Positions 15,667-25,593 of a stretch of 64,000 nucleotides of DNA are shown piece by piece; position 1 is the first letter of the stretch; every line of letters begins with the position of its first letter. Both the position numbers and the translations under genes were made by a program. The notes under the pieces are model-generated. The model was not told the DNA's origin. It worked only from the letters and a program-made list of their open reading frames with translations, and searched no databases. Origin of the DNA: an uncultured Bacteroides sp. (lineage in GTDB: Bacteria; Bacteroidota; Bacteroidia; Bacteroidales; Bacteroidaceae); assembly GCF_902491285.1 (NCBI RefSeq), contig NZ_CABUHK010000004.1:69208-133207 (forward strand). The letters run 5' to 3'.

Positions 15667-16230
15667 TTAATAGTACTTTTCGATTCCGCCGAATCCTTTT
15701 ATTATCTTATTTTCTTTCGTCTTGTTGATAAAGTTGTTTAACCGTTTTTCAAATTCTTCCGGTCGTTTCCTTGCCACTTCAATGTATGCGATTCGGATAC
15801 GTTTATATGCGTCGGAAAAATGTTGGTAGTTCTTCCAGGTTATTTTATCTTCTTTCAGCCTGTCGACTATATCATTGGGAAAAATGAAAGGAGCAGACAA
15901 AACATCTTGTATTTTATCCTCAAACTTAGGGTGTATCATTTTATTTTCCAACAGCCATTTAAGTCTTTCTTTATTGGCTTGCGAATAGGTGCTTTTAGGG
16001 TTTCGAGGCGTGAAATGCTGAATTTTATGTTCTTTGTCAAGTGACTTGATTGTACTGTCAATCCACTCGAAACAAAGGGCTTCTTCAACAGCGTCATTGT
16101 ACGTTATGCTTTTTTTTCCCGAAGCTTTGCTGGGAAACACAAACCAAATCTCATTGGCAGTCTCGAAGTTGTCGGACAGCCACTTGCGCCAGTCTTTCCT
16201 GTCTTCAAAATATTTTATTTCTATTGGCAT
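15667..16230 (-). CDS. YdeI/OmpD-associated (OmdA) family protein
   Basis: This is a 187-residue protein matching the YdeI/OmdA family: an N-terminal part with WRKWLSDNFETANEIWFVFPSKASGKKSITYNDAVEEALCFEWID, the family hallmark, and the C-terminal YdeI tail helix ending in INKTKENKIIKGFGGIEKYY. Relatives are linked to resistance to cationic peptides in other bacteria, but the biochemical activity is unknown. The start is supported by a strong AGGAGG ribosome-binding site 10 bp upstream. Monocistronic. Confidence 0.82.
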   Translation of the reverse strand: MPIEIKYFEDRKDWRKWLSDNFETANEIWFVFPSKASGKKSITYNDAVEEALCFEWIDSTIKSLDKEHKIQHFTPRNPKSTYSQANKERLKWLLENKMIHPKFEDKIQDVLSAPFIFPNDIVDRLKEDKITWKNYQHFSDAYKRIRIAYIEVARKRPEEFEKRLNNFINKTKENKIIKGFGGIEKYY

Positions 16231-16686
16231 GGTAAGTTATTCCTCCTGTTTTTGTTTAAAATGTCTCACTGTATTTCCAAAGTTTCATACTGATTGCATT
16301 TATGATTTGTCGCAATATAGCGATATTTAGGGTGGGGGATGAAACTTATCGTGAAGTTTTAAGTGTTATTTAGAAAATTAAGCCATAGCTGCTTTTGTGT
16401 GGCCAAGTCGTGGAACTATAATTGTGGAGAGCTGCATTTTGTTTTTCGGCAAGTACTTTTTGTGCTTGTAGGGTAATCTGATGTGATTTGTTTAAATTTC
16501 GGTGAAAATGTGGGTGTTTGGGGTGGATATATTAAAAAATGAACAAAAAAATAAAAAATAGATATTGATAGCAATCTGCCTATTTGTTTATTTTGCATAA
16601 AATTAACTAGAAGCTATTGGAATTTGTAATACTGCTATACTGAGTTGTATTAGGTTTAAAGTTTGTGTTAACTAAGAATTTGTATT
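16231..16686. other. 456-bp intergenic region before the SusC operon
   Basis: A+T-rich and non-coding, with diverging genes on both sides. It should hold the promoters of the YdeI-like gene and the 16687 operon. The segment near 16581-16600 (TATTTG and TATTTTG) resembles but does not match the Bacteroides -7 box. No repeat or RNA was recognised. Confidence 0.4.
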
Positions 16687-18030
16687 ATGAAAAAAAAGTA
16701 TCTATGGGGAGTAGCTTTCTGTATGCTGGTTTGCATTTGGAGCTGCTCCGATCAGGATGATAATTCAATAAATCCTGATAAGATGATTCAAATGTATGGT
16801 TATCCGTATAATTTGCAGAGTGGAGTTATTTGGCAAAGTAATCCAAATGTAATTATTTCGAGTATTCCTTATATATATGAGGATACTTACGAGAAGAACG
16901 GTACGACGGTGACTGATCGTGTGGAAGGTTTTCGTGCCGGTGATGAACGGATTGAGACCGGTAACTTCATGCTTTCACTCTATGAAACAGGACTTTACGG
17001 CAATATGGAATTGGAAAAAGCCCAGGGTGAGGGGGCTTGTATCTGTTTTCATCTGGCATCTCCGGAACTCGGAGAATTGGTGCCGGGAAAATACGTGTTT
17101 GGCACAGATAAGAAACCCTATACTTTCATCGGGTATTGTTCGTCCGATTACAATACCCAGAATAAGGAGAACATTCCTGCTACCCTTTCTGAAGGAGAAG
17201 TGACTGTTGAAAAGAATGGTGATAATTATCGTGTCGTATTTCAATGTAAAACGACTTTTGGCGGAGATATTGCGGGAGAGTATAATGGGACGCTTCAGCA
17301 GCATAGAGTGTCACAGGTTAGCTCTACCGAATATAACAATGTCTCTTTGTCGGGGTTGATGGATGAGGTGGAAATTGTGATGTGGTATACGGGGGATGTA
17401 ATACGTAGTATTCTTGACCAAATCGGTCTTGAAGGCTTTCCTCTCAAGGATGGTGCAGAAATGATAGGTTTGATCGTTGACGGAGAGAAGTTCATCGACC
17501 CCGAAAGTTCGGGTACTGATTTTGATACTGAATACAATGGAATGTCATTGTTCTCCTTAAGCACAGGCTTAAGTCAAATAGCAAATAACGCTAGAAAAAA
17601 TAAAGAACTGATAGATTTGGCATTGACGTGGAATAAAGAACAAGAGGCATTTTATTTTGAATCGCCCATACGTGTACGCAGTATGTTGGATCATAATTCT
17701 AAGTATGATTTCCCTTGTCATACCATTTATATGAATGCACCCGAAAGTTTTACGGAGGCTGATTTTGAGAATTTGAGTGCAGATGATTTCTCTTTTCAAA
17801 TTACCGAAGAAAAGGTTAAGGTGGCAATAGCAGATTTTAAGCCTGCCTACGTTTTCTTCCAGACAGGAAAAGGGGTTTTGGGTGTCATAAAAGTAAAATC
17901 CTACATTCCGCAGGATATGAAAACTGAATATGATGTATATAGTAGCGGTTATATCGATTCCCCCTTGAATCCATCCCTTCAACTGGAAATCAAATGCCCG
18001 GCAGTTGTAGCCAACCCGCAAATCAGATAA
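16687..18030 (+). CDS. Lipoprotein of unknown function, first gene of a SusC/SusD operon
   Basis: This is a 447-residue protein with a lipoprotein signal ending in WSC (Cys20). The rest is acidic and beta-rich, with repeated pieces such as GEYNGTL and TEYNGMSLFSLSTGL that suggest two related lobes (about 30-215 and 250-440). It is probably a surface or periplasmic lipoprotein. I do not recognise a characterised family. It ends 25 bp before the SusC-like gene and has no terminator after it, so it likely leads the operon and may contribute to capture of the same nutrient. Confidence 0.65.
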   Translation: MKKKYLWGVAFCMLVCIWSCSDQDDNSINPDKMIQMYGYPYNLQSGVIWQSNPNVIISSIPYIYEDTYEKNGTTVTDRVEGFRAGDERIETGNFMLSLYETGLYGNMELEKAQGEGACICFHLASPELGELVPGKYVFGTDKKPYTFIGYCSSDYNTQNKENIPATLSEGEVTVEKNGDNYRVVFQCKTTFGGDIAGEYNGTLQQHRVSQVSSTEYNNVSLSGLMDEVEIVMWYTGDVIRSILDQIGLEGFPLKDGAEMIGLIVDGEKFIDPESSGTDFDTEYNGMSLFSLSTGLSQIANNARKNKELIDLALTWNKEQEAFYFESPIRVRSMLDHNSKYDFPCHTIYMNAPESFTEADFENLSADDFSFQITEEKVKVAIADFKPAYVFFQTGKGVLGVIKVKSYIPQDMKTEYDVYSSGYIDSPLNPSLQLEIKCPAVVANPQIR

Positions 18031-18054
18031 TCTAATAAAAAAACACAGAACATT

Positions 18055-21000
18055 ATGAAAGTTCAATATCAATCCTACTCCTCATTGGCAAGACAGTTGC
18101 GTGCAGCATGGACACTCCTGCTCTGTCTCCTCTGTATTTCGGGGAGTGCACTGGCAGCATCGTCCGCCCAGCAAGAAGGTAAACAGAATAAAGTAGAATT
18201 AACAGGTCGTGTAGTAGATACCACAGGAGAACCTTTGCCGGGAGTGACCGTCACCTTGCAGGGAACGACACACCGGACGGGAACCGATGCCGAAGGATAT
18301 TTCCTGTTCAGCGTACCCGCCAGTGAGAAAGGATATACGCTGGAGTTCACCTTTATCGGTATGAAAATGCAAGCACGCCATATCAGCCAACCGGGCAAAT
18401 CTATCCGGGTAGTGATGCGTGAAAGTGCTGAAGCACTGGATGAAGTCGTTGTTACCGGTATGGAAGTGATAAAGAAAGACCGTATGACCGGTAGTGCTAC
18501 TGTCATTACTGCCAAAGACTTGAAGATGCAGGGTATTACCTCTATCGATCGTATTTTGGAAGGTAAAGTTGCGGGACTGAATAGTGCTACCGTATCCGGT
18601 GCGCCGGGTACCCGTTCTAAAATCACGATCCGCGGTGAAAATAACCTGAGCGGCAATTCCGAACCTCTGTGGATTGTTGACGGGCTTCCTATGACGCAGG
18701 GAGTTCCTCAAAGTAATACAGGTGATTATGCTGGGACGATTATGCAGGATGGAGTAGGTAATATTATGCCGGAAGACATCGAATCTATCAGTATCTTGAA
18801 AGACGCTTCAGCCGCCGCCATTTATGGTGCGCGCGCAGCTAATGGTGTTATCGTCATTACGACTAAGAAAGGATTTCGCTCCAAAACACAAATCAACTAT
18901 AGCGGTACTTATGAGTGCGCTTTTGCTCCGACTAACCGTCTCGATTTTATGAATTCTGCCGAGAAGTTGAGGTATGAACAGTCTATTATTAATAACTTCG
19001 GGCTGGAATATGCTTATCTTACGGGGCGCGGCGGATATAGCTACAAGCGAATGGTGAATGGTTTCCTGACTCCGGGTGAGTATAACGCCACTGTTCAGAA
19101 ATTGGCACAGACCAATACCGACTGGTTTGACGTACTCTTCCGTACGGCTCATTCACATTCACACAATGTCAGTCTGCGTGGAGGTTCGGAAGAACTGACG
19201 TATTATACTTCCGTCAATTTTCAGGAAAAGAACGGTATTCTTCTCTCTAACAAGTACCAGAGTGCCGGCTTGTTGATGAAACTGGACTATCGGCCTATCA
19301 AGAATTTGATTGTCGCTCTGAATGTGTCCGCCAATACGCGTAAGAACAGGGACAATGCTTCCGCTATTGATCCGTTTACCTATGCCATGTTTGCCAATCC
19401 ATATGAACGTCCGTATGACGAAAACGGGAACTATGCAGCCGATCTCAGTTATCTGAGTAATAATTATACTACGGAACGTGCGTCCGGTTATGTGTACGAT
19501 CAGTTCAATATCTTACGTGAAATGAAAGACACGCGTAATATACAGGATGGTTCGGATGTGGAGATGACTCTTAATCTCCGTTATGACGTGTTGCCCGGGT
19601 TGTCCGTAGAGTCCATTTTCCGGAAAGGTGTCAGCTACAATACGGAAACTACCGAAGTAGAACCGGGGACGTATACGTCTTGGACGAATGAGGCATTTGC
19701 CCGCAATGCATATCGCTATTACGACATCATGCCAAGCGGCTACGATAATGGAGAACTTTCCGAAAATTCCGGAAAGAATCATAGCTGGGCTATCCGTAAT
19801 CAGATAGATTATTCGTTCACTGTCAAGAAGGATCATTTGTTCAGTATCTTGCTCGCCAATGAAATCATGTCGAAGAAATATACCAATTTCGGTTATACTT
19901 CACCTATTTATTATGGTGATTATCGCATTACGGGTATCCCTACCTTTGACAAGAATGTGCCTTATGAAGATATGGTTTCCGCTATCAGCAATATGTTCCA
20001 TACGAAGGACGGGCAAGACCGGAGTGTTTCATTTCTGGGTTCTCTCCGTTACGGTTATAAGGACCGGTATATTTTCAATTTCAACTATCGTGCCGATGGT
20101 GCCGACGTAATCGGTGATACGAACAGATTTACTCCGTTATGGTCTGCCGGATTGCGTTACAATCTGCATAAAGAGAAGTTCTTTGCGAATCCTATCGTCA
20201 ATGAACTGTCACTTCGGGCTTCCTACGGTTTCACAGGAAATATTGACCGTTCCGCTTATCCGTTCTCTACCATTTCTTTCGGTAATGTGATGTATATGGG
20301 CAATCGTTTTGCTACGGGATTCACCTATCCTAATCCTACTGTAGGCTGGGAGAAGAAAAAAGACCGTAACATCGGGTTGGATATGTCGTTGCTCAATAGC
20401 CGTGTGAACATTACTCTGGACTATTATTTCAATGAAACGGAAGATATTCTTGAGAATTTGGAAATTCCCGCTTCCACCGGACGGACTACGGTGAAAGCGA
20501 ATGGCGGTATTGTTGAAAACAAGGGATTGGAATTTTATACTAACATTAAATGGATTAATAATAACGACTGGACTTTTAGTACCGCTTTCAACATTGCCCG
20601 CAACAAAAATGTGATAAAGAAATCATTCTATGATTATGATTCTTATCAAGATGCTATTAAATCAAATGTCAGCATGGGTGGCGTCGTTAATATTATAGGA
20701 CAAGAAACCGGAGGTATTTATGGCTGGAAGGTGGCAGGTGTAAACCCGCAAACCGGTAATCCGCAATATTATCTCACCGAAGCTGGTAAAAGGGCGTATA
20801 GTGCATTCCTTGATAAATGGGATTCTTACAGTGAGGAACAGAAGAAACAATACTTGGCTATGATCGGCTCTCCCAACGGCATTCCGGATGTGGTGGACTT
20901 CGTGCGGGACAGTGATAAGAAAATGGGGTATCAGATGCCTTCTATGCAATATCTCGGTCGTTCCAATCCGAAGTTTGTTGGTGGTTTCAACACTTACTTG

Positions 21001-21492
21001 AGATATAAAGGGCTGGAATTCACTACCTCGTGGACTTTCAAAACCGGACATCTTGTTCCCAACTTCAACGATTATCAGAATGCGCCGAACAATGAAGCCA
21101 GTTCGGTGAGGGCGGCACTTGGATATTCTTCCGACCTGAAAGTGTCTGCTACCAACCGTGAAAAGCGGTATCTGTATTACTGGCAATTCTCGGGTGACCG
21201 TACAGACATCCCGAAATTCACCACTTCGGACAATGATTACTGGGCTTCGTTGTGCACTTCCGACAAATATTCGAAAGGAGACTATCTCCGTCTGACTAAT
21301 CTCTCGTTGAGTTATCGCTTCCCGTCGCGGCTTATCAAGCAGTGGGCGGGCATGCAAAACCTGTCTTTAGGATTCAACGCCCGTAATCTGGTGACGTTTA
21401 CCAAATATAGAGGGCTGGATGTCGGTACTGGAAATGCGTTCTCTTATCCCGTTGCCCGCGAATTTAACTTTAAACTAACTGTCGGATTCTAA
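18055..21492 (+). CDS. SusC/RagA-family TonB-dependent receptor
   Basis: This is a 1145-residue protein. The signal peptide is long (residues 1-34, WTLLLCLLCISGSALAA) with a basic N-region. A carboxypeptidase-regulatory-like domain follows at about 48-130, then the TonB-box region DEVVVTGMEV at about 139-148. The plug domain has GKVAGLNSATVSGAPG and the SusC signature SISILKDASAAAIYGARAANGVIVITTKKG near 243-280. The C-terminal beta-barrel ends in FNFKLTVGF. It imports an oligomeric nutrient through the outer membrane with a SusD partner, encoded 14 bp downstream. No glycosidase is near, so the substrate may not be a polysaccharide. Confidence 0.92.
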   Translation: MKVQYQSYSSLARQLRAAWTLLLCLLCISGSALAASSAQQEGKQNKVELTGRVVDTTGEPLPGVTVTLQGTTHRTGTDAEGYFLFSVPASEKGYTLEFTFIGMKMQARHISQPGKSIRVVMRESAEALDEVVVTGMEVIKKDRMTGSATVITAKDLKMQGITSIDRILEGKVAGLNSATVSGAPGTRSKITIRGENNLSGNSEPLWIVDGLPMTQGVPQSNTGDYAGTIMQDGVGNIMPEDIESISILKDASAAAIYGARAANGVIVITTKKGFRSKTQINYSGTYECAFAPTNRLDFMNSAEKLRYEQSIINNFGLEYAYLTGRGGYSYKRMVNGFLTPGEYNATVQKLAQTNTDWFDVLFRTAHSHSHNVSLRGGSEELTYYTSVNFQEKNGILLSNKYQSAGLLMKLDYRPIKNLIVALNVSANTRKNRDNASAIDPFTYAMFANPYERPYDENGNYAADLSYLSNNYTTERASGYVYDQFNILREMKDTRNIQDGSDVEMTLNLRYDVLPGLSVESIFRKGVSYNTETTEVEPGTYTSWTNEAFARNAYRYYDIMPSGYDNGELSENSGKNHSWAIRNQIDYSFTVKKDHLFSILLANEIMSKKYTNFGYTSPIYYGDYRITGIPTFDKNVPYEDMVSAISNMFHTKDGQDRSVSFLGSLRYGYKDRYIFNFNYRADGADVIGDTNRFTPLWSAGLRYNLHKEKFFANPIVNELSLRASYGFTGNIDRSAYPFSTISFGNVMYMGNRFATGFTYPNPTVGWEKKKDRNIGLDMSLLNSRVNITLDYYFNETEDILENLEIPASTGRTTVKANGGIVENKGLEFYTNIKWINNNDWTFSTAFNIARNKNVIKKSFYDYDSYQDAIKSNVSMGGVVNIIGQETGGIYGWKVAGVNPQTGNPQYYLTEAGKRAYSAFLDKWDSYSEEQKKQYLAMIGSPNGIPDVVDFVRDSDKKMGYQMPSMQYLGRSNPKFVGGFNTYLRYKGLEFTTSWTFKTGHLVPNFNDYQNAPNNEASSVRAALGYSSDLKVSATNREKRYLYYWQFSGDRTDIPKFTTSDNDYWASLCTSDKYSKGDYLRLTNLSLSYRFPSRLIKQWAGMQNLSLGFNARNLVTFTKYRGLDVGTGNAFSYPVAREFNFKLTVGF

Positions 21493-21506
21493 AAACAAGG
21501 AGAATT

Positions 21507-22997
21507 ATGAAGAAAATAAGTATATTGGTTGGAAGTCTGTTATGCATTCTGACAACGTCGTGTGACAAGTTTCTCGAATTAACGCCGCGTGATCAAAAGG
21601 TAGTCAGTACGATAGAAGATTATCGGGATATCATGGCTAGTTTCATGTACTACTTGAAAACACCGGATATGCCCCGACAGGAACGTATTTTCGGTATAGA
21701 TGCCTTTACAGTACCTTTTCATTCGGAAGTTCATGGTAATCTTGCCGTATATACCGGAGAGGTGAATATCAATACAAATTCTTCCCAGTATTATGATAAG
21801 AAAGCTGGTGATTATACACAAACCGGAAAGAGTATGCAGACCTGGCTGATGAGCAACGAAGAAGCTTGGCGGCAGTATTATAATTTTTTAGGTCCCATTA
21901 ACCTCATTATTTCAGATATCAGCACAGCGGAAGGGGACAATGAGCATTTGCGTAATTATGTGAAAGGTGAAGCACTTGTATGGAGGGCTTACACTTATTT
22001 TAAATTGCTGCAATATTATGCTCCTTATAAGGATAATAATTATGGAATTCCTGTCTATCTGACTCCTCAAATGGAGATAGGTACCACTATGCCGTCACGT
22101 GAGACGCAGCAAACTGTTTTCGGGCAAATATTTGCCGATTGTAGCGAGGCATTCGATTTGTTGGAGCAGACACCGACGAATGAGTGGAACTTTATATGGC
22201 GGAAAGATTTTATTCATGCTATGCTGGCAAGTGTCTATACATGGAAAGCGATGTCTGGTGCAGCGGTATCTTCCGATTGGGAGGATGCGGAGAAACATGC
22301 TGCAGAAGCTATGAAAGGACGGTCGTTGACGCATTCTGCGGAAATTCTGAAACGGGTATTCGACTGTTCAACGACAGCGTATACTGTAGAATTGACGAAC
22401 GACGAGTTCTTTGTGAGAATTATGGACGGAGAATATACCAATGTCTGCGATTTGTATAGTACCTATCTGCAAGATTATGTAAGTGACGGAAGAATTTCTG
22501 CTGCCTATGCTTCTTTCTTTACTGACAGTGATATTCGGAAAAGTGTGTGGTTCAAAAATAATATGTATAATAATAAATACAATATGATGGGAGAAAACGG
22601 GAAATGCAGAGGTTGCCTGCTGCCTTTCCGTTTGGCGGAAATGTATCTAATCAAAGCCGAAGCATTATGCAGACAAGGAAAAGATGGAGAAGCACGCAAT
22701 GTTTTGACTGATTTCTGTAATGCACGTTACACTTCTGCTCCTGAAGTGCCATCCGAACATGAAACATTGCTGAACGCGATTCTTGATGAACGTAAACGGG
22801 AGTTCTATCAGGAGGGGGATTTCCGTTGGCTGGATATGAAGCGTCTGGGTATCAGAATGGAACGGACAATCAGCGGTGAGAGACATCTGCTGGTTTCTGA
22901 CGATTTCCGTTATAGTTTCCCTATTCCGGCACGGGAGATGAAGCTTAACAAGAATATGGTGCAGAATCCGGGCTGGGAGCAAATCATTATTTATTAA
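21507..22997 (+). CDS. SusD/RagB-family nutrient-binding lipoprotein
   Basis: This is a 496-residue protein with a lipoprotein signal (Cys19 in CDKFLELTPRD, the usual SusD opening). TPR-like helices include YVKGEALVWRAYTYFKLLQYYAPY, a SusD hallmark, and the C-terminus has LDERKREFYQEGDFRWLDMKRLG, also characteristic. It sits on the cell surface as the lid of the SusC barrel and binds the substrate. It lies 14 bp after susC and 19 bp before the metalloprotease-like gene, within one operon. Confidence 0.92.
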   Translation: MKKISILVGSLLCILTTSCDKFLELTPRDQKVVSTIEDYRDIMASFMYYLKTPDMPRQERIFGIDAFTVPFHSEVHGNLAVYTGEVNINTNSSQYYDKKAGDYTQTGKSMQTWLMSNEEAWRQYYNFLGPINLIISDISTAEGDNEHLRNYVKGEALVWRAYTYFKLLQYYAPYKDNNYGIPVYLTPQMEIGTTMPSRETQQTVFGQIFADCSEAFDLLEQTPTNEWNFIWRKDFIHAMLASVYTWKAMSGAAVSSDWEDAEKHAAEAMKGRSLTHSAEILKRVFDCSTTAYTVELTNDEFFVRIMDGEYTNVCDLYSTYLQDYVSDGRISAAYASFFTDSDIRKSVWFKNNMYNNKYNMMGENGKCRGCLLPFRLAEMYLIKAEALCRQGKDGEARNVLTDFCNARYTSAPEVPSEHETLLNAILDERKREFYQEGDFRWLDMKRLGIRMERTISGERHLLVSDDFRYSFPIPAREMKLNKNMVQNPGWEQIIIY

Positions 22998-23016
22998 CTC
23001 TTCAAAAAAGACTTTT

Positions 23017-24297
23017 ATGACTAAGAAAACAATCATACGCTTTTTCGGAATGGCGTTGATGCTGCAAGCATTTTTGGCTTGTAGTCCTGACGATTATACT
23101 TATCATGACAACAGTGTCATGAGCATTGAAGATATAGATCATATAGAGTTGATAGCCAATCAGAAAATGGTGCTTGCTGACGGCAGGGCGCAATTAGAAC
23201 TCTATCCTCGTTTATTTACCAAAGACAACTATCAGATTCCTGACGAACGGATACAGAACGATTGGCTGGAATATACTTCAGAATCAGGCATTGCCTTGCA
23301 ACGTTATTTTTCTACCAGTGATGCTTCTCTTGTTGGAAAAACGATAACGGCAAAGTTGAAGATAAAAGGTACTCAATTGGAGTCCAATTCCGTATCATTT
23401 CAAGTGGTGGAACCGCTGGATCGGCAATATATGTCGGAAATACGCATTCCGGTTGTTTTTCATATCATCCAGACAACGGAAGATATAGAATCTTTTGGGG
23501 GAGCTTACAAACAGGAGCAGATAGAACAGGTACTTCGTAAACTGAATTATATGTTTAGCGGAGAAACCACGCAGAATCCCGTAGGGGTGGATACTCACAT
23601 CCGTCTGGTACTTGCCGGCTATGACCCGGATGGCAGCCGGATGATGGAACCGGGTATCAACCGGTTCACGACGAAGGAAATTGACGCCACTAATAATTAT
23701 GAGGATTTTCTGGCGGCACACCATCTGATATGGCCCGCCGAACAGTATATGAATATATGGCTTATTTCTGATCGTGGCAGTGTGAGCGGAACTTTCTCGA
23801 AAGTTAGTAACCGTTGTATACCTCAGTATGTTTCGGCAGATGTGCAAGGGATGCCTGAAGGTATTGAATGGAAAGAATATCAGGATGAATCTTTGCTTGC
23901 CAAAGACTTGGGGGTACTCTACAAATTGCAGGAACTGGATAAAATAGACCGGAACTTTAAAGTTAGCGAGTATGAACCGGGGTATAACGAAATAGGTTAT
24001 TACATCGGGCGGTATTTGGGGTTATTGCCTACTTGTAATTATATGAGTAATGAGATTGGTACGGATTATTGTGATGACACATTGAATTATATAAGGGACG
24101 AATCTAAACCGGGAAGAAACGAAACATGGTATAAAGAAAGCGAAGGATGTTACTTCCGCGCGGAGAATATCATGGATGACCCGACAGGAGGACATTGCTC
24201 CGTTTCACGCGAACAGTGCATGAGAATGAGATGGGTGCTGAACAATTGCGTTGGGCGTTCGGCATGGAAATCGGGTTTTGCATTTGAAGGCAAATAA
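23017..24297 (+). CDS. Metzincin-like lipoprotein with degenerate zinc site (probable pseudoenzyme)
   Basis: This is a 426-residue protein with a lipoprotein signal (Cys22, LACS). Residues 140-410 resemble the Bacteroides zinc-metalloproteinase lipoproteins of the pappalysin-like group: RIPVVFHIIQTTED opens the catalytic domain, MNIWLISD is a central strand, and ENIMDD (Met386) with the helix SREQCMRMRWVLN is the Met-turn region. Where the family has HEIGHYLGLLH, this protein reads YYIGRYLGLLP (328-338): all three zinc His and the catalytic Glu are replaced, while the hydrophobic frame is kept. It is therefore likely inactive and perhaps a binding protein. It lies between susD and the TlpA-like gene in the operon. 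Confidence 0.75.
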   Translation: MTKKTIIRFFGMALMLQAFLACSPDDYTYHDNSVMSIEDIDHIELIANQKMVLADGRAQLELYPRLFTKDNYQIPDERIQNDWLEYTSESGIALQRYFSTSDASLVGKTITAKLKIKGTQLESNSVSFQVVEPLDRQYMSEIRIPVVFHIIQTTEDIESFGGAYKQEQIEQVLRKLNYMFSGETTQNPVGVDTHIRLVLAGYDPDGSRMMEPGINRFTTKEIDATNNYEDFLAAHHLIWPAEQYMNIWLISDRGSVSGTFSKVSNRCIPQYVSADVQGMPEGIEWKEYQDESLLAKDLGVLYKLQELDKIDRNFKVSEYEPGYNEIGYYIGRYLGLLPTCNYMSNEIGTDYCDDTLNYIRDESKPGRNETWYKESEGCYFRAENIMDDPTGGHCSVSREQCMRMRWVLNNCVGRSAWKSGFAFEGK

Positions 24298-24330
24298 AAA
24301 AAGTATTGGAACATATTTATACTTAAACGA

Positions 24331-25440
24331 ATGAATGATATGAAATATTCTATTTTTTCAGCCGTAGTCTGTATGTTGATGGGATGTATGGCTTGTACGG
24401 GAAATACCGGTTATAGAATTACCGGAACAGTGGAGAATGCACAGGAAGGTGACACAGTAGTCCTTCAGGAAGCGGTGAATGGAGATTTGTCTCCACTGGA
24501 AACAACTGTGGTCCGGAACGGAATTTTTACTTTTGAAGGAAAACAAGACTCTACGGTTTGCCGTTATATTACCGGCAAGATAGACGGACGTGAATATATG
24601 GTCGATTTCTTTTTGGAAAATGGCAATATCACTGTCTGTTTGACTAAAGAGGCTGTTTCCGCTACCGGAACCTATATTAATGATATCCACCAAAAAGTTC
24701 GTGAGGTGGTGGATAAGGCGGTTGCCGAAATAGATGAGGCTTATGCTTTCTTGCGCGATACAACCCTGACAGACGAACAACGTAAGGAGGGAGAACAACA
24801 GGTCAGGCTGAAGGAGGCGGCATACTATCAGATTGTCAAAGACTGTATGAAGCAACAAATTAACAATCTAGTCGGTGTTTCTCTTTTCAAACAAATGTAT
24901 CGTGAAAATACGCTGGAAGAAAATGACTCATTATTACAACAAGTGCCTGCTATGTATCAGATGGATCAAACCATTATGAAAATCAAAGACAGGGTGGAGA
25001 ATGGTAAGAACACAATGATCGGTAAAAAGTTTACGGATTTTGAACTACAGACTTTGTCAGGCGGGACAAAAAAACTTTCGGACTTTGCCGGTAAGGGAAA
25101 AGTCGTCTTGTTGGATTTCTGGGCTAGCTGGTGTGGGCCTTGCCTGAAAGAAATGCCAAACCTTGTGGCGGCTTATGACAAATATAAGAATAGAGGTTTT
25201 GAAGTGATAGGTATATCGCTGGATGAAGACGAAGAAGACTGGCGGGGTGCCGTAGAACATTTGAAAATCTCTTGGCCGCAACTGTCCGATTTTAAAGGAT
25301 GGAAGTGCAAGGCTGCCAAATTGTATGCGATACAGAGTATTCCTTATACTGTGTTGATTGACAGAGAGGGAACGATTATAGACAGAGATCTTCGAGGGCA
25401 GAAACTTCAAAAAAAGTTGGAAGAAGTTTTAAAAGATTGA
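24331..25440 (+). CDS. TlpA-like thioredoxin-fold lipoprotein with N-terminal DUF4369-type domain
   Basis: This is a 369-residue protein with a lipoprotein signal (Cys22). Residues about 27-120 are a beta-rich domain of the kind found in Bacteroidetes TlpA proteins (YRITGTVENAQEGDTVVLQ). A helical linker follows (130-230), then a thioredoxin domain from about 235 with the active site WASWCGPC (Cys268 and Cys271) and the cis-Pro segment SIPYTVLID. It is an envelope thiol-disulfide reductase. Translation may start at 24331 or at 24340. It is the last gene of the SusC/SusD operon; disulfide chemistry on the imported substrate or on operon proteins is a guess. Confidence 0.87.
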   Translation: MNDMKYSIFSAVVCMLMGCMACTGNTGYRITGTVENAQEGDTVVLQEAVNGDLSPLETTVVRNGIFTFEGKQDSTVCRYITGKIDGREYMVDFFLENGNITVCLTKEAVSATGTYINDIHQKVREVVDKAVAEIDEAYAFLRDTTLTDEQRKEGEQQVRLKEAAYYQIVKDCMKQQINNLVGVSLFKQMYRENTLEENDSLLQQVPAMYQMDQTIMKIKDRVENGKNTMIGKKFTDFELQTLSGGTKKLSDFAGKGKVVLLDFWASWCGPCLKEMPNLVAAYDKYKNRGFEVIGISLDEDEEDWRGAVEHLKISWPQLSDFKGWKCKAAKLYAIQSIPYTVLIDREGTIIDRDLRGQKLQKKLEEVLKD

Positions 25441-25442
25441 CA

Positions 25443-25467
25443 AACGCTCTGCTCATAAACGAGCGTT
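25443..25467. terminator. Short stem-loop after the SusC/SusD operon
   Basis: A 7-bp stem (AACGCTC/GAGCGTT) with an 11-nt loop directly after the stop codon, followed by GTTATAT; a modest terminator. A second, weaker inverted repeat lies at 25499-25542. Confidence 0.45.
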
Positions 25468-25593
25468 GTTATATCTGATAAATACTTATTTTACAATACT
25501 ACGAGCGAGAGTTCTGCTTCATTAAGGATTCTTGCTTGTAGTTTGTCCCGCTATTTGACAGGAAATTCAAAAGTTCCTTTTTTACCGTTTGAT

